A stretch of 64,000 nucleotides of DNA from Emticicia aquatilis (lineage in GTDB: Bacteria; Bacteroidota; Bacteroidia; Cytophagales; Spirosomataceae). The DNA lies in assembly GCF_014644295.1 (NCBI RefSeq), contig NZ_BMKK01000011.1, positions 62,001-126,000 of the forward strand, written 5' to 3'. How positions within the stretch are numbered: the stretch's first letter is position 1; each line of letters opens with the position of its first letter. This document shows, piece after piece, positions 44,184 through 52,210 of this stretch. The position numbers were made by a program, and so were the translations under genes. Under the pieces are notes generated by a model. That model searched no databases. It was not told the DNA's origin and saw only the letters and a list, made by a program, of their open reading frames with translations.

Positions 44184-46046
44184 TTAGTTTTTAATGAATT
44201 TAGTGCCGAAAACCTCTCCTTTTTTATTAGTGATTTTGATGAAATAAAGACCTGTATTCAAATCACTAATTTTTACTTTATTACCTTCTGATATTACCTT
44301 AATTTCTTGGGCGTTTGCATCAAATACTTGAATTTTTCCTTCAATATTTGTTTCTAAAAACTCCTGACTCGGATTAGGGAAAACCTTTAAGCCTTCATTG
44401 ATTTGTATTTTCTCGTTTGCTAAAACAACCGCTACGTAGTTTTCTGCCTTACCAGTAAGCTGTATAGAAGTAATAGACAAAGGAGGTAAAGAAATAGAAA
44501 TGTTATTATCAAAAACTGTTAAACTACTGCCACTCAACGCATTTTGTGTATGTGATACAAAAGTCTCAGACGAAGGTAAATTTTTGATTGTCAATGATTT
44601 AGGATTTTTGTCATTGATGGTGAAATTATCAAAGCTTAGGCTTGTATTTTTAGCAGTGGTTGTCGAACGATTGACTAAAACTACTGTCATCGAATCTTTT
44701 TTGGCATTAATGGTGGGGTAAGCAGACACGAATTCTTCTTCGGATGATTGCCCTTTGATACTTATGGTTTTATTATATCTACTAAACAAATGAAGTGTCT
44801 CCCACATGCCTATACTCCAACTCCAAGGCGTAAAAATCTCTACCTCATTTTTCATAAACTCACCCAGAGTCGAAGCGTACCAAACTGCTACTGCGTTGGG
44901 GTCGGTGAGTGCAATTCCCGATTCTGTCAAACCCAACTTTACACCATGATTTGGACCTAAATATTTATCGAGCCATTCATTGCATCTTGCAAAAATATAT
45001 TCTTTATTTTGTCCATTATCATAGCCACCATTGATTGTTTTTACACCATTGGCTTCGGGGTAAACGTAGTTTTTATCAAAAAAAACTCGGTGATATTGCA
45101 CTACTTCCGAAATAACTTTACTTGAAGGATAATAATGAATATCCAGTACATCTAATAGCTTTACACCGCTCGTTTTTTGTTCTTCAGCAATCCGTTTAAT
45201 AAAATATTCAAGCCACGGGTAAGTTCTTCCATCTGCATTAATATTAGCCGAACCCCACCTATACCATTGCCATTCATTGGCCGTCACTGGCCCGACCAAT
45301 TTAATGGTTGGGTAGGCAGCACGAGCTTTCTTGGCTACGGCAAAATATTTTTGCATGAATTCTTCGGCAGATGGCTGAGTAGGAAAGAGGTCGTCGTGGG
45401 TGCCGCTCCAAATCTCTGGTTCATTATCCATGTTCCAGTATTGTAATTTCGATTTATCGAGCGATAAACTCCCAAACCAATTGTTCAGAATTCCAACCGT
45501 TGAATCTGCCGTCCAGTTTTCTAAATATAAATTTGAATTTCCTTCAATGGCTGCCTTCGACCCAGTTTTGTTGAGTGTTCCGCCACCTGCTAAATTCTGA
45601 TTTACACCTTCCCACCATTGCGATTTATTATAACCCCAATCATCAAAATTGGCAGTATTTGTTTTGGCAGCTTTACCAATTAACTGAAAACCCCACATTC
45701 CTTGTGCCGAGGGCATATTTGTTTGTAGAGCCTTTGCGGCACTACTCCAATCATTGGCATAAACATTATTGTACCAGTCGGGGTGGCTTGATAATTTTCT
45801 TCTCCAGTTATATTTTGTGGCATTATTTCCACCGTTTTCTCTGAAAAAATTTACACCTGCGTCTTGCAATAAAGTCCAATTGATATTTAAAACTTTGCCA
45901 GGGTCGGTTGAAAGAGAATTATTACGGCCATACAGGTAAGGAGAAACAACTTTTTGCTCGGCATTTGGGTCGATTTTGATTGTAACTTGGGCAAAAGAGA
46001 CGAGCGATAAGCACAAAAAAATGCTTACCACAAAGATGTTTTTCAT
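44184..46046 (-). CDS. GH44 endoglucanase/xyloglucanase with T9SS sorting domain
   Basis: 620 aa. Signal peptide (VSFAQ). GH44 core: VVSPYLYGRNNSLSTDPGKV, VNFFRENGGNNATKYNWRRK, acid/base Glu in YWNMDNEPEIWSGTHDD and nucleophile Glu in LGLTESGIALTDP. A C-terminal beta-sandwich follows, then a T9SS type A domain (LKVFPNPSQEFLETNI, LNTGLYFIKITNKKGE, KFIKN). It hydrolyses beta-1,4-glucan, often xyloglucan, at the cell surface. First gene of the GH44-GH43 operon. A LacI-type palindrome lies at 46145-46160, about 100 bp upstream. Confidence 0.92.
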   Translation of the reverse strand: MKNIFVVSIFLCLSLVSFAQVTIKIDPNAEQKVVSPYLYGRNNSLSTDPGKVLNINWTLLQDAGVNFFRENGGNNATKYNWRRKLSSHPDWYNNVYANDWSSAAKALQTNMPSAQGMWGFQLIGKAAKTNTANFDDWGYNKSQWWEGVNQNLAGGGTLNKTGSKAAIEGNSNLYLENWTADSTVGILNNWFGSLSLDKSKLQYWNMDNEPEIWSGTHDDLFPTQPSAEEFMQKYFAVAKKARAAYPTIKLVGPVTANEWQWYRWGSANINADGRTYPWLEYFIKRIAEEQKTSGVKLLDVLDIHYYPSSKVISEVVQYHRVFFDKNYVYPEANGVKTINGGYDNGQNKEYIFARCNEWLDKYLGPNHGVKLGLTESGIALTDPNAVAVWYASTLGEFMKNEVEIFTPWSWSIGMWETLHLFSRYNKTISIKGQSSEEEFVSAYPTINAKKDSMTVVLVNRSTTTAKNTSLSFDNFTINDKNPKSLTIKNLPSSETFVSHTQNALSGSSLTVFDNNISISLPPLSITSIQLTGKAENYVAVVLANEKIQINEGLKVFPNPSQEFLETNIEGKIQVFDANAQEIKVISEGNKVKISDLNTGLYFIKITNKKGEVFGTKFIKN

Positions 46047-46144
46047 AGAATAAGGTCGAATTACTTCATAAGAAATAGGATTAAATTTAGTTCACTTTCT
46101 CTTGTAAATCAATTATTTTGTTTACTTATTTTATGCAATCGTTA

Positions 46145-46160
46145 TCGGGAACGTTCCCGA
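46145..46160. promoter_or_regulatory. LacI-family type operator upstream of GH44
   Basis: TCGGGAACGTTCCCGA is a perfect 16-bp palindrome with the central CG and AACGTT core typical of LacI/GalR operators. It lies 99 bp upstream of the GH44 ATG. A related AGAACGTTCT palindrome precedes GH95. Confidence 0.65.
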
Positions 46161-46243
46161 AGTGAGAATAATTTGAAATAATTTTGGAAAAAGCAGAAGA
46201 GTCGAAGATTCTGTAAGGGATAATGACACGAAAGTAAAAGTGT

Positions 46244-46699
46244 TTACTTCCGTGTCAAGAGTGAATGTAAGTTCTGATTGAAAAAAGATAAGTCACTACC
46301 GAGCTGTTGAAAGAAACTGCGGTCGAATTCTTCTACTACTTTAACTGCAATCTTTGCTACTTCAATGCCAGCTGGCGTAAGGACTACGGTTTTGGCTCTT
46401 GTATCGGCCGAATGCTCTTTTCGGCCCAAAAAGCCTTTTTTTTGCAGTGTTCGTAAGACCGTAGAAGTTGTCATCGGGTCAATTTTCGTATGATTCGACA
46501 AGACAATTTGTGTGATAGCTTCATTGTGCTGCATCAACCACAATGTACTCGCCAATAGCACAAATTGCGAGTGAGTCAAATCGAGTGGTTCGAGTACTTT
46601 CTTGATTTCCCTTTGCCAAAGGTTCGTTACTTGCCACAATAAAAAACCTGAACTTTCTTCGGGTGTTTCTACGCTAAATGTTTTTTCAATCTCTTTCAT
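46244..46699 (-). CDS. MarR family transcriptional regulator
   Basis: 151 aa from the ATG at 46699, chosen because it starts the family's N-terminal helix (ETPEESSGFLLWQVTNLWQR). A longer in-frame start would run back through the upstream gene. The winged helix contains LTHSQFVLLASTLWLM, KIDPMTTSTVLRTLQKKGFL and the wing RKEHSADTRAKTVVLT. It overlaps the EVE-domain gene by 14 bp and is the last gene of an SRPBCC-EVE-MarR operon. A palindrome at the operon promoter suggests self-regulation by a small-molecule-responsive repressor. Confidence 0.88.
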   Translation of the reverse strand: MKEIEKTFSVETPEESSGFLLWQVTNLWQREIKKVLEPLDLTHSQFVLLASTLWLMQHNEAITQIVLSNHTKIDPMTTSTVLRTLQKKGFLGRKEHSADTRAKTVVLTPAGIEVAKIAVKVVEEFDRSFFQQLGSDLSFFNQNLHSLLTRK

Positions 46700-47111
46700 C
46701 TGGCTGCATTCTTGAAATGATGAGGTTAAAATCCTTTTCTTTGATTTCGAGGAAACCAAATCTGAAAGGAAAGCCCCACTTTTGTTTATCTTGAATAAAC
46801 TCAAGGTCATTAATAAGCGGCAAGATAGAAGTTTCTTGGCAGTTATAAAACTTTATGTTTTTTCGGAATGGATGAAAACTCTCTGTCATTTGATACTGAT
46901 AAACATTTTCATCTTCGGCTTGACCAATGGCCGTGAAAGACTGGCATTTTGTGTCGCCTTCCATGCTTAGCTTAGGCGAATAAACAATCAACCAATCATT
47001 GGGTTTCATGAGTTTTAAAGGAGCTTCTTTGCCATGACAAACCTGCATAAATCCACCCGAAACACCTCTAAGTGTATGTTCTTTTGATACTACTGCTATC
47101 CAATATTTCAT
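46686..47111 (-). CDS. EVE domain protein
   Basis: 141 aa from the ATG at 47111. The EVE (PUA-like) fold starts MKYWIAVVSKEHTLRGVSGG and continues MQVCHGKEAPLKLMKPNDWL, YSPKLSM and the C-terminal KWGFPFRFGFLEI. EVE domains are linked to recognition of modified nucleotides; some act in restriction of modified DNA. Here it is a stand-alone small protein in an operon with an SRPBCC protein and MarR. Its start overlaps the SRPBCC stop (ATGA), indicating translational coupling. Confidence 0.85.
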   Translation of the reverse strand: MKYWIAVVSKEHTLRGVSGGFMQVCHGKEAPLKLMKPNDWLIVYSPKLSMEGDTKCQSFTAIGQAEDENVYQYQMTESFHPFRKNIKFYNCQETSILPLINDLEFIQDKQKWGFPFRFGFLEIKEKDFNLIISRMQPDERD

Positions 47112-47527
47112 AATTTGCTTGCATATTTTACTTGTTCGACCATTTCTTGGGGTAATCCGTTTACTATATCTTGAGCTACAATTTTTCGCCATAAAAAGCC
47201 TAAAACGCCTTCAACTTTCATGGTTGTTGTTATTTTTAATCCTGCTTCGGTTTCTTCAAAAGTATGTTCACCATACATTTTTGCCAGTGGAAACTTTGTG
47301 AGGTCAACAAATTTTTTGTTTTCTACTGTTTCAAATAATTCGATTTTTACCTTTCCGCTTCCTTTAGGTTTTAGTTCAAAGAAATTACCTTGTTCAAAAT
47401 TGCCTTCAATTTTAGCGTAATCAATGCCTTTGTCCCATTTGTGCCAGTTATTTACATCCGAAAAAAGTTTCCACATTTGTTCTTTAGATGCCTCTTTAGT
47501 TACGATAGTATGCGATTTCGACCACAT
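47108..47527 (-). CDS. SRPBCC (START-like) family protein
   Basis: 139 aa. The helix-grip fold is recognised from WSKSHTIVTKEASKEQMWKL, FSDVNNWHKWDKGIDYAKI, FFELKPKGSGKVKIEL, EHTFEETEAGLKIT and the long C-terminal helix ending KYASKL. Such proteins bind hydrophobic ligands or act as cyclase/dehydrase-like enzymes; this one has no assigned ligand. First gene of the MarR operon, with a TATATTTG box and an 18-bp palindrome upstream. Confidence 0.87.
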   Translation of the reverse strand: MWSKSHTIVTKEASKEQMWKLFSDVNNWHKWDKGIDYAKIEGNFEQGNFFELKPKGSGKVKIELFETVENKKFVDLTKFPLAKMYGEHTFEETEAGLKITTTMKVEGVLGFLWRKIVAQDIVNGLPQEMVEQVKYASKL

Positions 47528-47566
47528 GATTTTAAGTGTATTTTGTAAGTAAATTTATTTTATGTG

Positions 47567-47590
47567 CAAATATAATAAGTACGCTTATTA
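47567..47590 (-). promoter_or_regulatory. Promoter and operator of the SRPBCC-EVE-MarR operon
   Basis: TATATTTG (minus, 47574-47567) fits the -7 box. The 18-bp palindrome TAATAAG-tacg-CTTATTA (47573-47590) overlaps its upstream edge, the usual place for a MarR operator. Predicted 5' leader is about 33 nt. Confidence 0.6.
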
Positions 47591-47660
47591 AAATAAAATC
47601 TTTTTTGAAATTTTGTGCTAATTTTTTGAATTTTCTGTTTTTGAGACTGAAATAAAGAAA

Positions 47661-48830
47661 TTAACCTAAAATACGCCTTATATTATCTGACAAGGTTTGG
47701 ATACTACAAACCCAGACATTAGGTTTAAGTAAGTAATCATCAGCCGTTGGAGTTATCAATAATAATGGGGGATTGTTTAAATCGGCCAGTGAAATGGTCG
47801 TGCCTTTGCTGAGTGTTGGTGAACTACTCAATTTTATTTCAATAGCCAGCTTAATTTGTAGGTCTTGCTCAATCACCAAGTCTAATTCTGCACCATCGGC
47901 AGTTCGGTAGAAAAAAGGAATTTGTTGATAATTGAGAAGTGATATAACTTGTTCGATGACATAGCCTTCCCATGACCCTCCAGCTACAATATGCCCGAGT
48001 AAGTTTTCATAGCTATGAATAGACAATAAATGATGTACTAAACCACTGTCTCGAATATAGATTTTGGGGCTTTTAGTGAGCCGTTTACCGATATTTGTAT
48101 AATAGGGCTGTAATCTTCTGATTAAAAATGATTGTTCAAAAAAGTCTAAGTAGGTACTCACTAAATTATTTCTGATTCCTAATGAATTAGCAAGCATAGT
48201 TTGATTGAGTAAGCTGCCTTGAATACTTGCAATCATCATCATCAATCTACGAAGTTGAATAGGGGACGCCGATAAGCCTAATTGTGGCAAATCACGCTCT
48301 AAATAACTTCTCACAAAGTCGTCAAACCACTTTTGTTGTTGTTCGGATGTAGGGGCTAAATAAGCATTAGGAAAACCACCCCAAAGCCAGTGTCTAATAT
48401 AATCAACATCAGGCTGAAGTTCTCTAAAAAGCAGAGGAGTCATTTCAAAGTATGAAATTCTTCCTGTCAATGATTCTGAGGTATTTTTTAATAAAATGAA
48501 GGAGGCAGAACCGAGCAAAATAAAGCGTGCGGGAACTCGATTCTGGTCGATAAGACTTCTAATGTCAGGAAAAATTTCGGGTAAGCGTTGAATCTCATCA
48601 AGAATGACTGTTTGTTCTTGCATGGTTTCTAAAAATGCCAAACGGTCATGTTGAAATTTTGATAAATCACTGCTTCTCTCTAAGTCAAAATAGACAGATG
48701 GCTTGGATAATTTTTGCTGTAATTGTTTGACAAATGTCGTTTTACCCACTTGGCGAGGCCCCAATATAGCTATTGATGGTTGGAAACTTAGCCCAAATAA
48801 CACTTGGTCTGCAATTATTCGTTGAATCAT
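47661..48830 (-). CDS. AAA+ ATPase, DUF4143 type
   Basis: 389 aa. An AAA_14-type P-loop (PSIAILGPRQVGKTTFVKQL), Walker B (EQTVILDEIQRLPEIF) and sensor region (ARFILLGSASFILLKN) are followed by a winged helix and the DUF4143 part. The latter has a PD-(D/E)xK-like core (ADGAELDLVIEQ and LAIEIKLSSS). Function is unsettled: these genes are scattered, often duplicated, and have been linked to toxin-antitoxin-like or nuclease roles by inference. Its start lies 6 bp from a perfect 22-bp hairpin that may hide the ribosome site. Confidence 0.87.
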   Translation of the reverse strand: MIQRIIADQVLFGLSFQPSIAILGPRQVGKTTFVKQLQQKLSKPSVYFDLERSSDLSKFQHDRLAFLETMQEQTVILDEIQRLPEIFPDIRSLIDQNRVPARFILLGSASFILLKNTSESLTGRISYFEMTPLLFRELQPDVDYIRHWLWGGFPNAYLAPTSEQQQKWFDDFVRSYLERDLPQLGLSASPIQLRRLMMMIASIQGSLLNQTMLANSLGIRNNLVSTYLDFFEQSFLIRRLQPYYTNIGKRLTKSPKIYIRDSGLVHHLLSIHSYENLLGHIVAGGSWEGYVIEQVISLLNYQQIPFFYRTADGAELDLVIEQDLQIKLAIEIKLSSSPTLSKGTTISLADLNNPPLLLITPTADDYLLKPNVWVCSIQTLSDNIRRILG

Positions 48831-48836
48831 ATTTTT

Positions 48837-48889
48837 ACAATTATTCCCGTAAATTTATCAAAAAAAAATAAATTTACGGGAATAATTGT
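48837..48889 (-). terminator. Perfect 22-bp hairpin between GH95 and the ATPase
   Basis: The arms (48837-48858 and 48868-48889) are perfectly complementary with a 9-nt A-rich loop. The core is TTCCCGTAAATTTAT. Followed by a T-rich stretch on the minus strand, it can terminate GH95. Because it ends 6 bp before the ATPase ATG, it can also control that gene. Confidence 0.75.
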
Positions 48890-48897
48890 TTTATTAT

Positions 48898-51291
48898 TTA
48901 CCAAACAATCTCCATTTTCTGTCCAGCAGTCAAAGAGATAGTTTTAGTTTTATTACCCGAAATCAAGGTAGTTTTTCCACCTTTTTTCGATGAAATAATT
49001 ACTTTTTTGAGTGTTTTACCACTCCAATCAAGCGAAACTTCAAAACCACCTCTGGCACAAATGCCTTTTACTGAACCATCCGCCCAAACATCGGGTAGGG
49101 CAGGGAGGAGGCTGATTTCCTTTTCGTCAGATTGTACTAACATTTCGGCTACGGCTGCTGCTCCACCAAAGTTGCCATCAATTTGGAAGGGTGGGTGAGC
49201 GTCGAATAGGTTCGGGTAAGTACCACCACCACGAGCATAGTTAGTTCTTACACCATCGGGTTCTACGTAATGCAGGAGTTCTCGATACATTTTATAGGCA
49301 CGATTACCGTCTAAAAGCCTTGCCCAAAGGTTGATTCTCCAGCCTTTACTCCAACCAGTTGTTTCATCACCTTTGATTTCGAGCGTTTTACGGCAAGCAT
49401 CGGCCAGAGCTGGGGTTTTCAGTGGTGAAATATGATTTCCTGGGAAAAGTCCAAATAAGTGCGATTGATGGCGGTGCTGTGGTTCGGCATCTTCCCAATC
49501 ATAATACCATTCTTGCAAATTACCTTTTTTACCGATTTGATAAGGGTAAAGTTTTGCCAAAGCAGCTTCGAGTTTTGCTCTAAATTCGGTATCGGTATTT
49601 AATATTTTCGATGCTTTGATGGTTTGTTCAAAACATTCACGAATCATTGCTAAATCGGCCGTTCCACCGTATAGTGTAGCTCCTTTGTAGCCATCGGGTG
49701 CAATGTAAATGTTTTCGGGAGAAGTTGATGGTGAGGTGATAAGCTTACCGTTTTTATCTTCAATCAACCATTCTAAACAAAATTGTGCTGCTCCCTGCAT
49801 TAGCGGATAGGCTTCGTTTTTCAAGAAGTTTTGGTCTTTTGTAAATACATAATGTTCCCAAAGATGCGTACTGAGCCACGCACCGCCCATATTCCAGTTG
49901 GCCCAACCTGGGTCGCCTTGACCAAAATCACCAACTGGATTGCTCATTGCCCAAATATCCGAGTTATGAGCAACCGCCCAGCCATTTACCCCATAAAATG
50001 TTTTGGCCGTAATTTTACCAGTGGTAGCCACATTCTTGATAAACTTCATCATTGGCTCGTGCATTTCGCTCAAATTAGTATTTTCGGCCAGCCAATAATT
50101 TTCTTCGGCGTTGATATTAGTTGTGTAGTTACTGCTCCAAGGTGGACGCATGTACGGATTCCAAATACCTTGTAAATTGGCTGGTACGCCCATCGTACGT
50201 GAACTACTGATGAGTAAATATCGGCCATACTGAAAATAAAGAATCTCCAAGTTTTTATCTTCTTCGCCCTTGGCGTAGCGTCTTAATCGTTCATCAGTTG
50301 GAAGATTCGGTGCAGAGGTTTTTCCTAAATCTAAACTTACACGATTGAAGAATTTTTGATAGTCAAGCAAATGAGCTTGTTTGATTTGAGCGAAAGTTTT
50401 ACCAAAAGCTTTGCTTAAATTACTCGCTGCAATTGCTTGATTATTAAGTCCTTGTGTAGCTGGATTTTTATCAAAACCATTAAAACTTGTGGCAATCGAA
50501 ACGTAGATAATGGCTTCGGTTGCTCCTTTTACGCCCAAAGTGCTATCGGTACTTACGATTGAGCCACTAGTATTTTTAATTCTGGCCAGTGTTGTGAAGC
50601 GTGTGCCTTTGTTTTCATCAAAAACAATAGGGTTTTCAACTCTTCTATAATTGGGTTCGGCTTTGATTGGGGCGTAGCCATTGGCCTGCAAAGTTTGGTT
50701 AGGCGTAGAAACCTTGTATTTGAGCAAGCTATTGAATTTTACATCAAATGTTAAAGCTCCTTTTTGGCTACTTGTGAGTTTTACAACCATGATTTGGTCA
50801 GGTTGGGAAACAAAGTATTCACGAGTATATTTAACACCGTTAATTTCGTAAGTAACTTTTGAAACTGCCTGAGAGATATTCAATTCTCTATAATAATTAA
50901 AATAATTGCCAGCATTGGCGTGATTGATAAGCATCGTACCAAGCGGTGCATAAGACTCCGAAAATTTACCTTGTAGTTTGCGTTGAAGTTTATCGGCCAA
51001 TTTGTAATCTTCATTTTTAAGAGCCTCTCTGATAGCAGGTATATTTTTATAAGCGTCTGGGTTCATGTTGGCGTTGACTGGTTCTCCCGACCAGAGTGTA
51101 GCGTCGTTGAGTAGAATTTTGTCAGATTCTACGCCACCAAATACCGTTGCACCGAGTTTGCCATTGCCCAGCACGAGTGTTTCTTCAAAATATTGGGCGG
51201 GCTGTTTATACCAAAGTGTGTTGGTTGATTGAGCGAAGGTTTCGCAGGAAAGTACGAGCAGAGCCAACACTTTCAGATGTTTTTTGAACAT
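48898..51291 (-). CDS. GH95 alpha-L-fucosidase (or related alpha-galactosidase)
   Basis: 797 aa with signal peptide (CETFAQ). N-terminal super-sandwich ([26 protein letters not shown]-like [19 protein letters not shown]). (alpha/alpha)6 barrel with [60 protein letters not shown] and [22 protein letters not shown]95 enzymes remove alpha-1,2-linked L-fucose, for example from xyloglucan side chains, by inversion; some act on L-galactose. Together with GH44 this suggests fucosylated xyloglucan use. A LacI-type half-palindrome (51342-51351) lies about 50 bp upstream. Confidence 0.92.
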   Translation of the reverse strand: MFKKHLKVLALLVLSCETFAQSTNTLWYKQPAQYFEETLVLGNGKLGATVFGGVESDKILLNDATLWSGEPVNANMNPDAYKNIPAIREALKNEDYKLADKLQRKLQGKFSESYAPLGTMLINHANAGNYFNYYRELNISQAVSKVTYEINGVKYTREYFVSQPDQIMVVKLTSSQKGALTFDVKFNSLLKYKVSTPNQTLQANGYAPIKAEPNYRRVENPIVFDENKGTRFTTLARIKNTSGSIVSTDSTLGVKGATEAIIYVSIATSFNGFDKNPATQGLNNQAIAASNLSKAFGKTFAQIKQAHLLDYQKFFNRVSLDLGKTSAPNLPTDERLRRYAKGEEDKNLEILYFQYGRYLLISSSRTMGVPANLQGIWNPYMRPPWSSNYTTNINAEENYWLAENTNLSEMHEPMMKFIKNVATTGKITAKTFYGVNGWAVAHNSDIWAMSNPVGDFGQGDPGWANWNMGGAWLSTHLWEHYVFTKDQNFLKNEAYPLMQGAAQFCLEWLIEDKNGKLITSPSTSPENIYIAPDGYKGATLYGGTADLAMIRECFEQTIKASKILNTDTEFRAKLEAALAKLYPYQIGKKGNLQEWYYDWEDAEPQHRHQSHLFGLFPGNHISPLKTPALADACRKTLEIKGDETTGWSKGWRINLWARLLDGNRAYKMYRELLHYVEPDGVRTNYARGGGTYPNLFDAHPPFQIDGNFGGAAAVAEMLVQSDEKEISLLPALPDVWADGSVKGICARGGFEVSLDWSGKTLKKVIISSKKGGKTTLISGNKTKTISLTAGQKMEIVW

Positions 51292-51341
51292 AATATAGAA
51301 GTAGGGTTGATTTTTCGGTAAATATAAAAAAACAATATTAA

Positions 51342-51351
51342 AGAACGTTCT
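51342..51351. promoter_or_regulatory. Possible LacI-type operator upstream of GH95
   Basis: AGAACGTTCT is a perfect 10-bp palindrome with the same GAACGTTC core as the GH44 operator, inside a weaker CAAT...ATTG outer symmetry. It lies about 51 bp from the GH95 ATG. Confidence 0.45.
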
Positions 51352-51547
51352 AAATTGTAGATATTGAGGGTATTTATCTACATTTGTATATATTTGTTAA
51401 AGAATGTTAATTCTAAAAAAATATCTGTTTTAATCTGCAACTTTGCACTAAGTTTTTGCATCTTATATATGTAATCCATTTTAGAAACCATTTATCCTCG
51501 ATTTCGACCATTCATAAGAAAAATTGAAAAATAAAAGGTACTATGTA

Positions 51548-51579
51548 TTGCATAATACTAAATAAAACACATATCTTTG
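51548..51579 (+). promoter_or_regulatory. Promoter of the small secreted protein gene
   Basis: TTG (51548-51550), 21-nt spacer and TATCTTTG (51572-51579) fit the Bacteroidota consensus. Predicted leader is about 55 nt to the ATG at 51641. Confidence 0.55.
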
Positions 51580-51640
51580 TATTGTCAATCAGATAATGAG
51601 TTCAGACACGCAAAACAAGCGGTTAGCCGCAACCAACATT

Positions 51641-51994
51641 ATGAAAAAGCTATTATTACTTCTTGCAATCACTTCAATCAATTTTGGCTCAATGGCTATG
51701 GGTTTTCCGCACAATACCTATGAGCAACAACGCACTTTGAGTAAGAACATCAAGCAAAAGAGTCTGGTTAATGAACTCGAAAAATCAATAAAAGTAAATA
51801 TTGAGAGTATTGCCATCGTAAAAGAAGATACTAACGTACAGGAGTCATTTGTGGAAATGTTGGCTAACTACGTGGTTGAGTTTTTTACAGAAAAACTATT
51901 CGGCAAAAGTGTAGCAAAATGCGAAGTTTTGAAAGAAACTAAAAACGAATGTTTGGCAATCAAACAAGAATTTGAGTATTATTTAATTGGATAA
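51641..51994 (+). CDS. Small exported protein of unknown function
   Basis: 117 aa from the ATG at 51641, which opens a signal peptide (MKKLLLLLAITSINFGSMAM). An upstream in-frame start would add a hydrophilic stretch before the signal. The mature part is charged and helical (NELEKSIKVNIESIAIVK, then SFVEMLANYVVEFFTEKLFG) with two cysteines near the end. No family is recognised. It has its own promoter. Two REP-like hairpins and a terminator follow. Confidence 0.7.
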   Translation: MKKLLLLLAITSINFGSMAMGFPHNTYEQQRTLSKNIKQKSLVNELEKSIKVNIESIAIVKEDTNVQESFVEMLANYVVEFFTEKLFGKSVAKCEVLKETKNECLAIKQEFEYYLIG

Positions 51995-52000
51995 TTGGTG

Positions 52001-52021
52001 GAACGAAGCTCCGTTTCGTTC
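52001..52021. repeat. REP-like hairpin A
   Basis: GAACGAA (52001-52007) pairs with TTCGTTC (52015-52021), loop GCTCCGT. It starts 7 bp after the stop codon of the small secreted protein. Confidence 0.5.
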
Positions 52022-52044
52022 GTAAAATGTCATTATATGTAATT

Positions 52045-52067
52045 GACAGGTTGTAAACTTGTCCTAC
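52045..52067 (-). repeat. REP-like hairpin B with GTAG head
   Basis: On the minus strand GTAG is followed by GACAAGTTTACAACCTGTC, a near-perfect hairpin. The GTAG tetranucleotide before a short imperfect stem is the classic layout of REP elements mobilised by RAYT transposases. Confidence 0.6.
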
Positions 52068-52102
52068 AAAAATTTTATATACGGTTTAGTTAGGGTTTAG
52101 AA

Positions 52103-52132
52103 AAAGGCTTGATTCGTTTGAACCAAGCCTTT
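52103..52132 (+). terminator. Terminator downstream of the small secreted protein
   Basis: AAAGGCTTG (52103-52111) pairs with CAAGCCTTT (52124-52132) and is followed by CTTATTTTTT. Confidence 0.8.
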
Positions 52133-52157
52133 CTTATTTTTTAACTTTTAAGGAAAT

Positions 52158-52190
52158 AAGGAAGGCTTCCCTCAAAGGGAAGCCTTCCTT
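52158..52190 (-). terminator. Terminator after glyA
   Basis: Perfect 15-bp stem AAGGAAGGCTTCCCT (52158-52172) with its complement at 52176-52190 and a 3-nt loop, 20 bp past the glyA stop on the minus strand. Confidence 0.85.
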
Positions 52191-52210
52191 GTATGACTGA
52201 AAACCGATAA

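Larger units (their letters stand above)
51292..51640. other. Divergent intergenic region GH95/small secreted protein (349 bp)
   Basis: Contains the AGAACGTTCT palindrome (51342-51351) for GH95 on the minus side and the TTG-N21-TATCTTTG promoter (51548-51579) for the small protein on the plus side. An in-frame extension of the small protein to 51596 is unlikely. Nothing else coding was seen. Confidence 0.6.

Noticed and set aside
46700-46810. Longer MarR protein starting inside the EVE gene
   Set aside because: The extra 37 residues are out-of-frame translation of the EVE C-terminus; family alignment starts at 46699.
47112-47192. Longer EVE protein
   Set aside because: The added residues lie in the SRPBCC gene in another frame; the EVE fold begins at 47111 with a coupled ATGA start.
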